This document shows positions 10,370-21,659 of a DNA stretch of 64,000 nucleotides, one piece after another. The position numbers and the translations under genes were made by a program. Under the pieces are notes generated by a model that had not been told where the DNA came from, did no database searches, and saw only the letters and a program-made list of their open reading frames with translations. The stretch spans positions 120,411,741 to 120,475,740 of the forward strand of contig CM041465.1 of NCBI GenBank assembly GCA_023213395.1. The letters run 5' to 3'. This stretch comes from Cycas panzhihuaensis (Eukaryota > Cycadophyta). The number at the start of each line of letters is the position of its first letter. Position 1 is the stretch's first letter.

Positions 10370-12560
10370 AAGCTAAAATAAAGCTCCTAAGAGCCCAAAT
10401 AGTTAAAAGACCTTAAATGAATTAACTCATAGAAAATTATTTACAAATTAATGATATTATCTTATTTATAAGTAATAAATTACCTATTTAATAATAATTA
10501 TAATTAAGGTCAACTTCTAATATTATAAAATTTGGTAATCATTCATAAATTATAGTTAATTTACAAGTTGTGTTAGATCACAACATCCATGATCATGAAG
10601 AAAACTAAAGTTGTTAGATCATATACACTTAAGACTTTCTTAATCCTTACTTAATTGATAAGTAATAATCAATTATGTGCCTTGCCAAGTAAGCTATCAT
10701 TAAAACATATGCTTTGATCCTTTATTATTTAATGTTGATTATTATTATTGCCTCCTCACACAAATTTAGAAAAAAAAATATCATAAATAAACTCTGAATT
10801 AGTCATTATTTTGTTGCATTTTTAATCATTCTATTAACTACTCTATGTGTGCATGTGTATGTGTGTGTGTGCACGTATGTATAAAATAATCTTTTAGAGT
10901 ATATATTTTATTGCCTTTTATGGAAACTCCATAAAGTATATTAAAGAGATTAGAATGTATAAGTTCTTAATTAGTAGGCAAGAAAATCAATGGTAGCACT
11001 ATTCAACAACATAACAATAGCATACCCCAAACTACTTGAATCGCATCAACTCACATGTGGAGATACATACCTTAAGAGGCTCATAAGGTGGTGATTAGTG
11101 AAAGACAAATGACTAGACCTATGGATGCTAAGTTTAGCTACTATTAGAGGATATATTAAAGTCTAGTTTATGGGCTAGATAACTTGATTCCTAGTATTGC
11201 AATTTTTATAATCAAATTTTGAAACATATGGGACATATTTTTATATGTATAGATTCCATTAAATAGATGTGATCGAAATCTTACATATCACTATTGTCTG
11301 CATTACTAATTTATTGGTTTGGAAAATATGTGTCTCACAAACAAGGTAGAGCACAATAAAACAAAGAGTTATTATTGTATGAAATAGGGACATGCATCTT
11401 TTATGTGAAATGGAGTATCCTTAAAGTTCATAATTTATGATGATTATGCATCGAAGCTATTGTACATTTTGATCCTACATTTTAAAATATTAAAAAATAT
11501 ATAAAAACTAAAAATAAAATGTACAAAGAGAGAATCTGTGTGTGAGAGGTCATGAAAATTATAAGATGGTGGTCCCATTTTGAGGGGGGGGGGGGGGGGC
11601 ATTGGGCTCTGAATTTTACAGAAGAGGGACGTTCCATGCACCATTGATGAATCTGTTACAATATGGAAAAGAATTTTTCCTACAAAAATTAGAGTAGAAT
11701 TGCTTAAAGTAAATCTTTTTCACCAGTTATAGAAAATGATGATTGAATTCCACTATAGTTGCTTAATTTAATGTGCCTACATGTGGCTTCAATCTAATAA
11801 CCTCCTCCTTCCTCCTGTCAAAATTGTTTTCCCTCCTGCTTTTGTGATTTTCTTGCAAATTTATTTGCAGGCCTCCTTAGTTTCCACATGTACAAGTTTT
11901 TACAAAAGTTGAAGTGGTAGAACGAAATGGAGAAATCCATAAAATCTCATTTCCCCTTTCCACTTTGAAAAAATTACAATATTTCCAATTTTATTTTTTT
12001 AGAAATTCCCCTCTATGCAATTATCACCTAAAATCATAATAAAAACAACTACTTTAAAAAGTTATATTTAAGTCTAGCATATGAAGGCAAGATAACTTAC
12101 TTTCTAATATTACTAGCATAGACTATTGATAGTTTGTGAGTGTCGATAGTCACTCCCCTTAGTTTCGTTGAATGCTGCATATGTGAACACCAAAGGTAGA
12201 ACCACAAAGAGAAGTCTAAAAGATAATGATAGAGAAGTTTATGAAATAGTTGATCATATAGATAAGGAATGGTATTGGACTCCTATTTAACTATAGAATC
12301 CCTATGAATTTGGTGGAAGGTATTCAATGGCACTATGCCAAGATATAATAGTAAATAACATAACCTAGAGGGTCATAAAGGACCATGTAGTAACCATCTC
12401 ACCATGTGACTCTATACAATAATCTTACTTTTGTTTTTAATCAATTACTTCTACACATAATTTGAGAGTGAAAACTTATCAGCAAAATTTAATATAATAA
12501 TATTTATAATTAAAATTTATAAAATATTTGTCATAAAAATTTAAAAATTGAAATTTTTAT
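10370..12560. other. AT-rich interval without recognisable genes
   Basis: I saw no domain in any frame. It holds a (TG)n-like patch near 10850-10880 and a run of 16 G at 11584-11599. The first part may be the remainder of the LTR disrupted by the neighbouring insertion. From about 12560 the base composition rises in G+C and CpG toward the gene at 12936. Confidence 0.5.
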
Positions 12561-12935
12561 TAAATGTATACTTTCAAAGGCTAATAAATCGTTCACGTCT
12601 ACATAATAACTTGCCAAGTTGAAGGATAAATGCTTCACGCCCCAAGGATATGGGGATTGTACGATGACACGAAGAGCCATCATTCTATGTGATAGGGGCA
12701 TGCCTCCCTTATCTGACAATGATGTCCGCCTAAAGTGCGTAATTTATGAGTAATCATTGTACTTTTTAGTCCACAAAAGACCATCGACAGACTTGAAATA
12801 TCATCACTACAGCGTGACTTCATAAAGCATGAGCAGACCCGCAAGATCAGAGACGAGCTGAGAAGTCGGTTATTTTGTTGGCTCACAGAGATCCAGGAGT
12901 TTTATAGCTTCCGATTTCATTGACGTTTTTGATAT

Positions 12936-14579
12936 ATGGAACTCCCAAAGGTACGACGTTCTTCAATTGTGTTTCGAGAGCACGATGTGGATACTCTTCA
13001 CACTGCTTGGCAGAAAGATTTGAATGACCAGCAGCAATCTCTTATTCAAAGGGCCGGCATTGTACCATTCTTAAAAGCGGTAGTCTATCAGAGCGACAGG
13101 GCACTGTGTTCTGCTATCATTGATTTTACGGTGGACGCTCGGCTCACTTTCGTTGGTGAAACCAAGTTACTGGAGATCACAGAAGACAAGATTCACCAAA
13201 TTACGGGATTGCCCAACTCCGGTAAAGATGTCACCAAGTCTGACAAATATAATCTGCGTGGGATCGGACTTCTTACATATTCTAAACGGGCTGTCTGGAG
13301 GAAAGGGGTAATGCTTGATTTCATAGTGGATCCGGTTGTGCGGTTGGCTGCTAAATTTTTAGTTTATCGACTCTTGGGAGTGAACAAGCAAAATTATATT
13401 CCGTTCAGACATGTTCAGACCGCCATTGACGTCGCAAAGGGGGAGCAATTCAATTGGAGTAAGTATGTGAAGGGACAAATGCTGCAGCAAATTGCACGTA
13501 TCCAGAAATATCACCGGGGTACCTTTAACTACCCGACCATCCTTCAGGCTTTGGCACTTATAACGATTTCCGATCCTCTCATTCCTCGAAAGTTTATAGC
13601 ACACGATGAGCCGCGTATTAACGTTTATTCGATCTGCGGAAGGAACATTCCACAGTGTACCTTTCACAACGCAAGGCTTAAACAAAGAATTTCACGATTC
13701 TTAGAGTGTATTATGATGGAGCACGGACATCGTCTTATTGAAGAAGATACGCGTAATGTGGAAAATATGAATGGATGGAAGAGGAAGGTAAGGAATGATT
13801 CACTGGATAGAACGCGGACATCATCCATTAAACGCCGCAGGCGGTTTGTTGAGTTTCGCGCAGAACGAAAGCTCTCCATGCATCCGACGTCGTCTGCTTT
13901 CAAAACATTAGAGGTTTTAAGTAGTGATAACTCTGTAAGCAGCGGTAGCTCTGTCAAAATATTAGAGGTTTTAAGTAGCGATAACTCTGAAACCTGTGAT
14001 TCAAAGGAATCAGGGGAGGAGGAGCTGCAGCGCAAACCTTCGAATCGGCCGAATCCACAACACGTCTTTCCTGGCAAAAATGTAAATTCGGGTATTGATG
14101 ATTATCGGAGATTCGGTGCCACGTTGAACGAGCGAATTAAAATTTTGGAAGCGAAAGCTCGAACCGTTCAGGCGAGGTCGTCCAGTCTGGAAGGTCAAGT
14201 TCGGATGCTTTCTCACCGGGAACAGACGAAGACTGACATTGTTCGGGCTCTGGAGGCTCGGAATTCTCAGCTATTAGCCCAAAATGTTCGTCTTATGACA
14301 GAAAAGTCGATATTGGACGCCAAGAACGCCGCCCTTGAGAATGAATGCACGCAATTCAGAAATGCAAAGCAACGGTTGGAGGCCAACGACATTAAATTGG
14401 AGTCTGAGAAGCTTGCATTAGAAATTAAATTACTGCAACAAATTCACTGCACGTCCCATTTAGAGAATCTATTGGACACCGTATTGCTCCAACTCACTCT
14501 CCTTACAACCCATTCAGAGAACCTGTTGAACACCATTGAGAGACGTTCGAGACAACCACAAGCACAGAATCGCGGGTAG
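12936..14579 (+). CDS. intact intronless PMD-like protein with C-terminal coiled coil
   Basis: It is 547 codons, uninterrupted, ATG to TAG. An in-frame TGA lies two codons before the ATG, so this is the first possible start. The N-terminal half resembles the plant mobile domain / 'putative plant transposon protein' group: 'FTVDARLTF' (64-72), 'LEITEDKIHQITGLPNSG' (79-96), 'FNWSKYVKGQML' (172-183) and 'FNYPTILQALALI' (197-209). A basic patch at 281-312 (KRK, IKRRRRF) could be a nuclear localisation signal. Residues 323-333 and 341-351 are two copies of a K-x-LEVLSSDNS repeat. Residues about 392-535 form a long heptad-like coiled coil, suggesting oligomerisation. PMD proteins occur in transposons and as host genes in silencing and meristem control. 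Which applies here is unknown. CpG is retained, unlike in the neighbours. It could also be a recently inserted transposon gene. Confidence 0.75.
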   Translation: MELPKVRRSSIVFREHDVDTLHTAWQKDLNDQQQSLIQRAGIVPFLKAVVYQSDRALCSAIIDFTVDARLTFVGETKLLEITEDKIHQITGLPNSGKDVTKSDKYNLRGIGLLTYSKRAVWRKGVMLDFIVDPVVRLAAKFLVYRLLGVNKQNYIPFRHVQTAIDVAKGEQFNWSKYVKGQMLQQIARIQKYHRGTFNYPTILQALALITISDPLIPRKFIAHDEPRINVYSICGRNIPQCTFHNARLKQRISRFLECIMMEHGHRLIEEDTRNVENMNGWKRKVRNDSLDRTRTSSIKRRRRFVEFRAERKLSMHPTSSAFKTLEVLSSDNSVSSGSSVKILEVLSSDNSETCDSKESGEEELQRKPSNRPNPQHVFPGKNVNSGIDDYRRFGATLNERIKILEAKARTVQARSSSLEGQVRMLSHREQTKTDIVRALEARNSQLLAQNVRLMTEKSILDAKNAALENECTQFRNAKQRLEANDIKLESEKLALEIKLLQQIHCTSHLENLLDTVLLQLTLLTTHSENLLNTIERRSRQPQAQNRG

Positions 14580-15646
14580 CAGAATGGCGATGGCGGGTAA
14601 TATTTCTTCTGGAAATTTTTGGTAGAATGTTTTCAGCGTGTCGATGGTTTTGATCTTTGTAATAGTCCCCGTTCCTGTGGGTCATTTTTTGTACCAGCTC
14701 GTAACGGGCGCATTGATCGCATATCCTATTTTAAACGCAAATTTCTTGTCGGTTGATGTATTTATGCCATTTAAAAAATTTAATTCCCAAAGTATTTTGA
14801 TCTTACGGTATGCGTCTTCACTAAATCTCCAAAGAATTTTGATTGTTATGCTATGCGTCGTGGAGAAAGTTATTGCGATGATATCCATAATCTTCAAAAT
14901 TAAATTACGTAGGGGCCAATCCACAAGCTATGAAGCTTCTTCGAAGCATAACATAGCTGCGTATAGGCCGTCCCATGCATCATAATGGTGGTCCTCACAC
15001 GAAAATCACGGAATTTTCATCAAACTTTGTGGAATGGATCCACTCATTTTAGCTGGGGAAAATAAGGGGGGGTTGGATTAAGCGGGTAAGAGGGTAAATG
15101 TACAATTTGGTACGTAGCAGCTTCTTTGTTACTCATGCTATGTGTTAAAATCATAATTATGATTTGTTAAATTGTAAATAAAATAATTTTATTCAATACA
15201 TGGAGCGGGTAACAACAAAAATTATATGTGTATGGCATCGCAAGATTCTATCAGATTCTAAAAATTTTGGCTCAAAAATGGTTGTGGACCCACTATAATT
15301 CTGCAGAGCCCCCTTGCATGGGACTGCGCTCTAAGTAGAAACCATAAAAGAAATTTGATCATTAATGAAGCATTTTAGTCTTGGGTGCGAATTATGTGAC
15401 TTATGTCTATTTTATCAATTATGTTTCTTACATGATTATAACTATTATTTCCAAGAGAAATAAGTTACTAATATTGAAAGAGCTCGTGGAAGGTTTTCTA
15501 CATTAGAATCAATAGCAACTATGTCATAATGCTAAAGAGACCTAATTACATTAGGTAATCAAGCTGTTCTTCAAAAATAAGTACAAAATTAGTACATTTA
15601 CATTCCTATATAGTACCCTTGTGGTTAATAAGTGGGTATAGGATAA
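14580..15646. other. 3' flank of the PMD-like gene and AT-rich DNA
   Basis: The first 400 bp stay fairly CpG-rich and include short open frames (14638-14985) without any known motif. They may be 3' untranslated sequence or part of the same unit. Positions 15000-15646 are AT-rich with no signal. I looked for terminal inverted repeats bracketing 12.5-15 kb and found none convincing. Confidence 0.4.
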
Positions 15647-15835
15647 TGTTATGAACCTCCTTAAGCAATAAACTTTAATTAATTGATTAGTTATTAGGTG
15701 CTAATGAACAGGCACAACCCTTCATGAAAGGGCCTCATGTGCATATAAATTAAGCACCAATTGTAACATGGACATCATCTTTTATCTTATCAATCAAACT
15801 TGGTCAATTGACTATAAACTGGACAAGAGTTTTTC
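15647..15835 (+). repeat. 5' LTR, shared part
   Basis: It matches 18431-18618 with one single-base indel near its start (cctcctt/cctcct). The LTR probably extends further right, but past here the two copies have nothing in common. Confidence 0.75.
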
Positions 15836-15899
15836 GATCCATGAACCTGGACTCCCTTTTTTCATCCCTTTATTCATGGGCTAGCATATAAATCATTCC

Positions 15900-16250
15900 A
15901 TCCTTTACCCATAATGCCCTTCCTCTTCCCTCGCGTCTCTTCCTCATCCTCGACTCTTGACTCCTTCTCTTCTCTTCCTCCTGACTCCCTTGGCTCTCTC
16001 TTCCCTCCTTTGCACCTGCTTCTCCTCTGTCTCTCTCTCTCCTCTCTGCCTCTCTCTCCGCATCTGGCGTTCTGTTTTTTCTTTTCTTCTTCTTTTTATT
16101 GACGTCCCCTTGCATAGCCTTCGAAGTTTCGGATACCGCGCCCAACTCTTTCCATCCTTGTTCCAACTATTGTTTTTACCGCCCAAGGCCTCTCACTGCC
16201 TCTCTCTGCGCTGCGCCTCAAGGCCTCTCTCTGCTCTGGCTCCAGAGTTT
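15900..16250 (+). repeat. polypyrimidine (CT-rich) tract
   Basis: About 350 bases are dominated by C and T on the plus strand (many ctctctc, cttcct, ctcctc words). Long ORFs on both strands here are by-products of the bias. The tract lies in the 5' leader or U5 of the gag-protease element. Confidence 0.7.
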
Positions 16251-16389
16251 AGCCAAGCTAAGAAGCTTTGCTTCCTAATAATACAAATATAAGACCTAAA
16301 TTTACGCCTTATTGATTGGTTAAATATAGTTAGTTTAATAGTATAGACGTCGCAAAGGCGCTCGAATCAATTTTGATTAATTCGTTGGA

Positions 16390-16560
16390 TATCCTTTGAT
16401 TAAGTGATATAATTATCGTATTTAGAGCAAGACATTAAGTGGTCTTTGAATTAAGTGATATAATTATTGCTTATATAGTTTGGACGCTTTAATTTCATTG
16501 ATTTAAATGTTTATGTGGTCTTTTGATTAAGTGATATATTTATCGCTATATAGTTTAACT
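16390..16560 (+). repeat. three degenerate tandem repeats in the element leader
   Basis: The motif 'tttgaattaagtgatataat' with a following 'tatcgctatatagttt' recurs near 16395, 16452 and 16521, about 55-70 bp apart. No coding role is visible. Confidence 0.6.
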
Positions 16561-17199
16561 TTCCATGATAGATTGGATAAGTTATATATTGATTATCATT
16601 TAAGTTTACAATTTAGCATCACTACTATATCACTTGTATTTGAAGCGATTATTTCGCCTATTTCTTCGGGTGCATTTCAGACATCACTAGACCAAATTCT
16701 TTTTTCTATATATCTTTATTACGATCTTCTCAAAAGGTCCCAATCGATCAATTTATTGAAATTAATTGCTTATTCTTGGTCAAAAGTTCGCAAAATTTGA
16801 TAAGTATTGAAAGTGTGTGACGACCTCTACAAAGCTTCATTCATCTTGTGAAAATTATACATAAGTGTAAAAGAGATTAACAAGAGAAAGACTTGCAAAG
16901 GATTACTCTAAACACTGGAATCGATTATTAAAATAATAAACATCAAGACATGGCGATAACACTGCTCAAAAAGAGATCGTCAACCAATCACTCAGACATC
17001 AAATGCTCTATTAAATCATACCTTACACCGATATTGATAAATTAACAATCATAGCTACAAACAAAGAAAGAAGATATGATCGCTCGATTCGAGGATGAAG
17101 CCATGAGTCAAATCTCATCATCGAAAATCGATCGTTAAAAATATTCGATTAATATCGAAATGAAGCTATCAAAAATACCTTAATGAGTATCGAATTTAA

Positions 17200-18290
17200 C
17201 CAAGATAGTGGGTTTTCACATATTTCAATTGTTTACACAATATCCAAGCACGTAAAAAGAAAAAATTAGAAAAATAACTATACAACGCTTCAATATGGAG
17301 CAAAAGCGCATGAGCCAAGAGTATGGATCCAACAAATGGAAAACTATTTTCGCTAATGGAGATTGAGCCACAGAGCAAGTTTCGCATATGGATGGAATGG
17401 TGGCCGAACTTCTTTTCGAGTTCAACTACCAACCCGGACAAAATTCGCTTATTCATCGAGCGATTTGAAACCGTATCTAATCGCGATTATTGAGTTAAAA
17501 TTAAAGCGGAAGAGATTCACAAGGTTAAGCTATGTGTTAGAAGACATACCAATCAATCGACTTATCTTATATATAGATGGTCCGATAACCGAGATCCAAG
17601 TCGATGTTAAAAAGAACCCAAGGACCTTAATAATAAGATACATGAAGATAAACGTAATACCTTACACAAATCGCTATATTCCTCCTGACATGATCGTCCA
17701 CCAAGTATTCAACATAGACACTCCAAATCGACCGCTAAACCAATAATTCAAAAACAAAACAGAGCAAGACGAGTTAAGAAGAAAAACCTATGTTTAGGAA
17801 AAGTGGGAACCTAGGCATCGATGTCAAAAGAACTTATATACAATCCGACTACTACGATGATAATATTGATGAAGAAGAACAAGGATCAAAATAATCAAGA
17901 AAATTATTATAACGTAGAACATCCAGAGGGGTTGACTATCCGCAAATGTCACTATCATTTATGAATAGTTTTAATCAATCAAATACCCTAAAGCTACAAG
18001 GATCCATCAAAATCAGTCAGAATCACAATCTTGGTTGATTCAGGAGCACACATAATTTTATTGATCACAATTAAGGTTATTTCCATTAAGGACTCGTAAT
18101 CTACGGTCAAGGTGTAATGAAGAATCTTAGCCTCACGTTAAATGAAGTCAGTATTATAGAATATTTCTATGTCGTCGATGTTGGAGGTGTAGATGTGGTA
18201 CTGGGTAGTCAATGGCTCAGAACTTTGAAATGAATATTCTTGAACAATTTATACGATTTAAAAAAAGAATTATCAAAACAATTGAATAAA
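17200..18290 (+). pseudogene. gypsy-like gag-protease remnant
   Basis: Near 17310-17360 the reading gives 'EPRVWIQQMENYF', the W-x-x-x-M-E-x-Y-F core of Ty3/gypsy gag, then shifts frame. An open frame, 17363-17746, carries a downstream part without motifs. At 18020-18240 a retropepsin is recognisable: 'ILVDSGAHIIL' (catalytic D-S-G) and, about 60 residues later, 'DVVLGSQWLRTL', the gypsy protease flap/C-terminal signature. Stops and frameshifts separate the pieces. Soon after, at 18418, comes the polypurine tract, so the polyprotein ends after protease by design or by old deletion. A pararetrovirus is less likely given the LTRs and the 'VLGxQWL' motif. Confidence 0.6.
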
Positions 18291-18430
18291 ACTAAAGCCC
18301 TACCACACAAGGATCAAAGTGAAGAAGTCAAGAAACAATTCAAAACACCGGTTTTCAACGTAAGAATTTTCTAATAACCACCTACAACATCCAATCGCAT
18401 AATCGATTAAACATCTCAAGAGGGAGGAGT

Positions 18431-18618
18431 TGTTATGAACCTCCTAAGCAATAAACTTTAATTAATTGATTAGTTATTAGGTGCTAATGAACAGGCACAA
18501 CCCTTCATGAAAGGGCCTCATGTGCATATAAATTAAGCACCAATTGTAACATGGACATCATCTTTTATCTTATCAATCAAACTTGGTCAATTGACTATAA
18601 ACTTGCCAGCGTTCTGAC
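18431..18618 (+). repeat. 3' LTR, shared part
   Basis: It starts TGTTATGAACC after the purine tract. The sequence after about 18616 ('gccagcgttctgacg') has no match in the 5' copy, so the LTR is truncated or recombined here. Confidence 0.75.
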
Positions 18619-20140
18619 GTGCTCTCTTGTGCTCGCTTGTTATAATCTTAAGAACCAATAGAAATGTTGTAATGAGTTTTGGTTTCTTTTAAGAGGTAAT
18701 TGCAATTAACTCATTCTAATAAGATGGAAAATCATGTCAAGCATGGGAACCATAGTAATAGAAGCATCCAACTTTATATTGTCTATATAGTTTATAAGGT
18801 GTTCAAAAAGAAAGAAGAAAGTAAAGTTATTCTTGGCTATTTCTTTATCCTATTATATGCCATTGCCATAAGTTTTTTTTTTTTTTAACCATTAGAAAAT
18901 CTAATGGTTTATTATGCATGTGGTAGATGTGCTCTTTAATAGTTAAGGCTTTATTTTTTAGTGATGAGAATCTTTTAATATCAAAAGCTCAAAACCATTA
19001 ACTATTTGAAACATGTTTATTTTTTGTGTATATAGTAAGTTGTTTTATACCATCATTCTACTAGATGTAACCACTTATGCCATTGATAATCTTTTTTTAA
19101 TGACCAAACATTAGAGGTGTCATTTAAAACATTTAATATTACCTTTTATTTAACCCTTTAGTTATAGATGATATGTAGTGTGCATTATGAAGATATTCCA
19201 AGTTGGCTAGAATAAATTTTCCTAAAAATTGGTAAATGATTTACAAATCTTTGTTACTAAATATTACTTAAGGAATTTATGAAACTAATGCATTTTTTCA
19301 AGAAAAAAATTCTACAATCTAGCTTGTTGAAAATTATTTTACATTATGATAAAATAGGCATGCTTAATAAGATGCTCCAAAATAAGAAAAATTTTAACTT
19401 TGCCTTTATATTTAAGCAATATTAAAAATCCATGGAAATTCCATCCCACCATTATTCAAATCCATGTAATGGTTGCAATGGTATTAGAACACAAACATTT
19501 TGCATTTGGTGGATCTTATATTTTATAACAAATTATTGAATATCCTTACCCATGCATTTCCAATGGAAATATTATCAAAATTTTATGTAAGTTTTGAAAA
19601 ATGCCCTTTTGTTAAAACCATATCTTCTTTTTTCAATATTAGCTCCTTTAAATTTGAAGTGGGTGTTAAGTATGTTCCTCCATTCTATCAAGATATGCTT
19701 TTATTCCCCTTTTTATAAAATAAAATATACATTAGAATATGCTTTTGTTCCCTTTTTTCTTATAGAACAAAACATACATTATATTATAATACTATAAAAG
19801 AGAGTACATATTTGATCTTTCTCTTTTCTTCTATTTATACCTTATGTTCTATGTTTGTGAATCCTCTTATAAGTTGTTACTATGTTGATTGACTCATCAC
19901 CTTTGACATACCACCTTTTTATTTTTACAGTCCATGTTGGAATGATGTTGATATAATGTAAAGAATGAGATAACTTCATCATTTTGACAATAGGCATCCA
20001 CAACAATGTTTTTATTATCTCCTGTATATAAAATAGCAAATTCAAATGCCAAAAATTTTGTTCACCCACTTCTATTACTCGTATTAATGTGTTTTAATAA
20101 AGAAAATGTTTAAAACCATCACAATCTTTGTCTACTTTGA
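18619..20140. other. AT-rich interval, nothing recognised
   Basis: It contains A/T-rich sequence with homopolymer T runs (for example about 18872-18886). Short ORFs here match no family I know. Confidence 0.5.
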
Positions 20141-20505
20141 ATTTATTACCCAATAAATATTGGGACAGTTCATGAGAACATCTATAATATCTAGCATTTT
20201 CTTATCATATATTAATTTAAATTACCCTATACAAATTAGGTTTTTATTTATGAAAGCAATTAGTTAGCCTTCTTATATGAGGATTATACATATTCTGGTC
20301 TCATATGGATCACATTTAAGGAGAAAAATCTTAGAGAAGTTAGGTATGAATAGAATCAAGATCATTTTTATAAGTTGCTTAAAATGTTAAAAGGGTACTT
20401 GGTTCCATGCAAAGATTCTTTTTTTTCCTTTTTAGCAAGTTCATTAGAGATGATATTACATGGGCATAATTTTGAATATATGGCTAATAATAACTAGTGA
20501 ACTTA
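20141..20505 (+). repeat. dispersed repeat, copy 2 (partner at 2372-2745)
   Basis: It is a same-orientation match to 2372-2745, with frequent transitions and small indels but conserved order of blocks. No terminal inverted repeats or poly(A) tail were seen. Confidence 0.6.
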
Positions 20506-21544
20506 AGAAATCCCTAAAGTTCTAAAATGGTTTTGGGTGTGGGTTTACTACATCTTAGAAAAATGGTTATTTGATATGCAAAATAATGAAAATTATACAA
20601 ACTTCTAGAACTCAAAGCCCATACAAGGCACTAAGAGACCTATAAGAATCCCAAAAGGAAGTGTAAAATGCCTTGGAAATAAAATTTAATTTTAGTAAGC
20701 CTTGAGAGCGTAAAGGCTTTAAGAGAACTACCATGACCTCATGTACACATGAAGGAGACATAAATCCCTTAAAATATATACCCAAATTTAAAGCATAAAC
20801 CCAACATGAGGTATACAACCACTTAGCATCAAATGGACCCTTAATAAGGGGGTGTATAGCCCCAAGAAGGAAAGAGATAACCCTCTTCAAGGGTTACTAA
20901 TATAGTTGTATTCCTACTCAACTATATATATGACTATCCTAAAAGAGAAACACATGTACACACTATCTAAAGTTTTATTAAGGTTCATTCGATGAGGTGG
21001 TTCTTATAGATTGATTTAGATTGTTTCTATCTCATTTATTAACTTTGGATTTCAATGCTAGAGGACAATTTCATAACTAAGGTGTTATAGTACTTATAGG
21101 ATGAATCATTTAGCCATAGAGGTTGTAGAATGACATATTGCAGTATGTGTTGGCAACCCATAATAATGTAAAAATAGCAAAGCCATTTTTATTCTATTTC
21201 TTGAATCTATAATGCTCACTTGATGCCCCCATTTAGTGAGTGCCTTAATGTAATGCTATAGTTATTTTATGTGCTTCACTTATATGCTTTATATGAGTTT
21301 CATACCTTGATTATGATGGGGTCTCAAATCTATTTCTGTATAGACAATACACATGTTCCACACCTTATTGATATGTAATGATGAGTTTAACATTCCTAAT
21401 GTTTACTTTATACTTCTTATGCATTTATATTTCAATCTACCTATTGTTTAAATGTTCTTTACATGCCCAAACATATTGAAGGTTTGTACATGTTATGGAA
21501 TATCTTATATGTTAGTGGATTATTGATGGGTTATATAACTCTAT
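20506..21544. other. AT-rich interval, nothing recognised
   Basis: No domain in any frame. It forms the left flank of the LINE insertion. Confidence 0.5.
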
Positions 21545-21562
21545 AACTATCATGATGGTGAT
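21545..21562. repeat. LINE target-site duplication, left copy
   Basis: AACTATCATGATGGTGAT matches 52044-52061 with a single C/T difference. Its length, and its place right after a poly(A) on the other side, are typical of LINE insertion. Confidence 0.85.
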
Positions 21563-21659
21563 CTGAACAAGAATCAAGCTAGGGTATCATAGCTGTGTAT
21601 CTGCGTCTGTTAGGGCTTGGTGAACGACTTTTGGACTAGAGTTGCTATGTATAGAAGGG

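Larger units (their letters stand above)
15647..18616 (+). mobile_element. gag-protease-only gypsy-like retrotransposon with mismatched LTR ends
   Basis: Two direct copies of a sequence starting TGTTATGAACC (15647 and 18431) are identical over about 188 bp apart from one indel, then diverge abruptly after 'tgactataaact'. The second copy follows a polypurine tract (aagagggaggag, 18418-18429), so it is the 3' LTR. Between them are a gag-like region and a protease, but no RT, RNase H or integrase, so the unit is non-autonomous. No primer site was recognised, and the true U5 end of either LTR is not fixed. CpG is retained inside, which with the near identity indicates a young insertion. Confidence 0.7.

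Noticed and set aside
11584-11599. Run of 16 G as a functional G-quadruplex
   Set aside because: A lone homopolymer with no adjacent gene or repeat structure. More likely slippage or sequencing-prone simple sequence.
13664-14077. 137-codon ORF antisense to the PMD-like gene
   Set aside because: Shadow of the real gene on the other strand, with no motif and no independent codon signal.
15870-16292. Overlapping ORFs on both strands (62 to 111 codons)
   Set aside because: Produced by the polypyrimidine bias (runs of L/S/P or R/E/K), not genes.
17360-18290. Endogenous pararetrovirus origin of the gag-protease remnant
   Set aside because: Flanking LTRs, a PPT and the VLGxQWL protease motif point to Ty3/gypsy. 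No movement protein or tRNA-Met leader site was seen.
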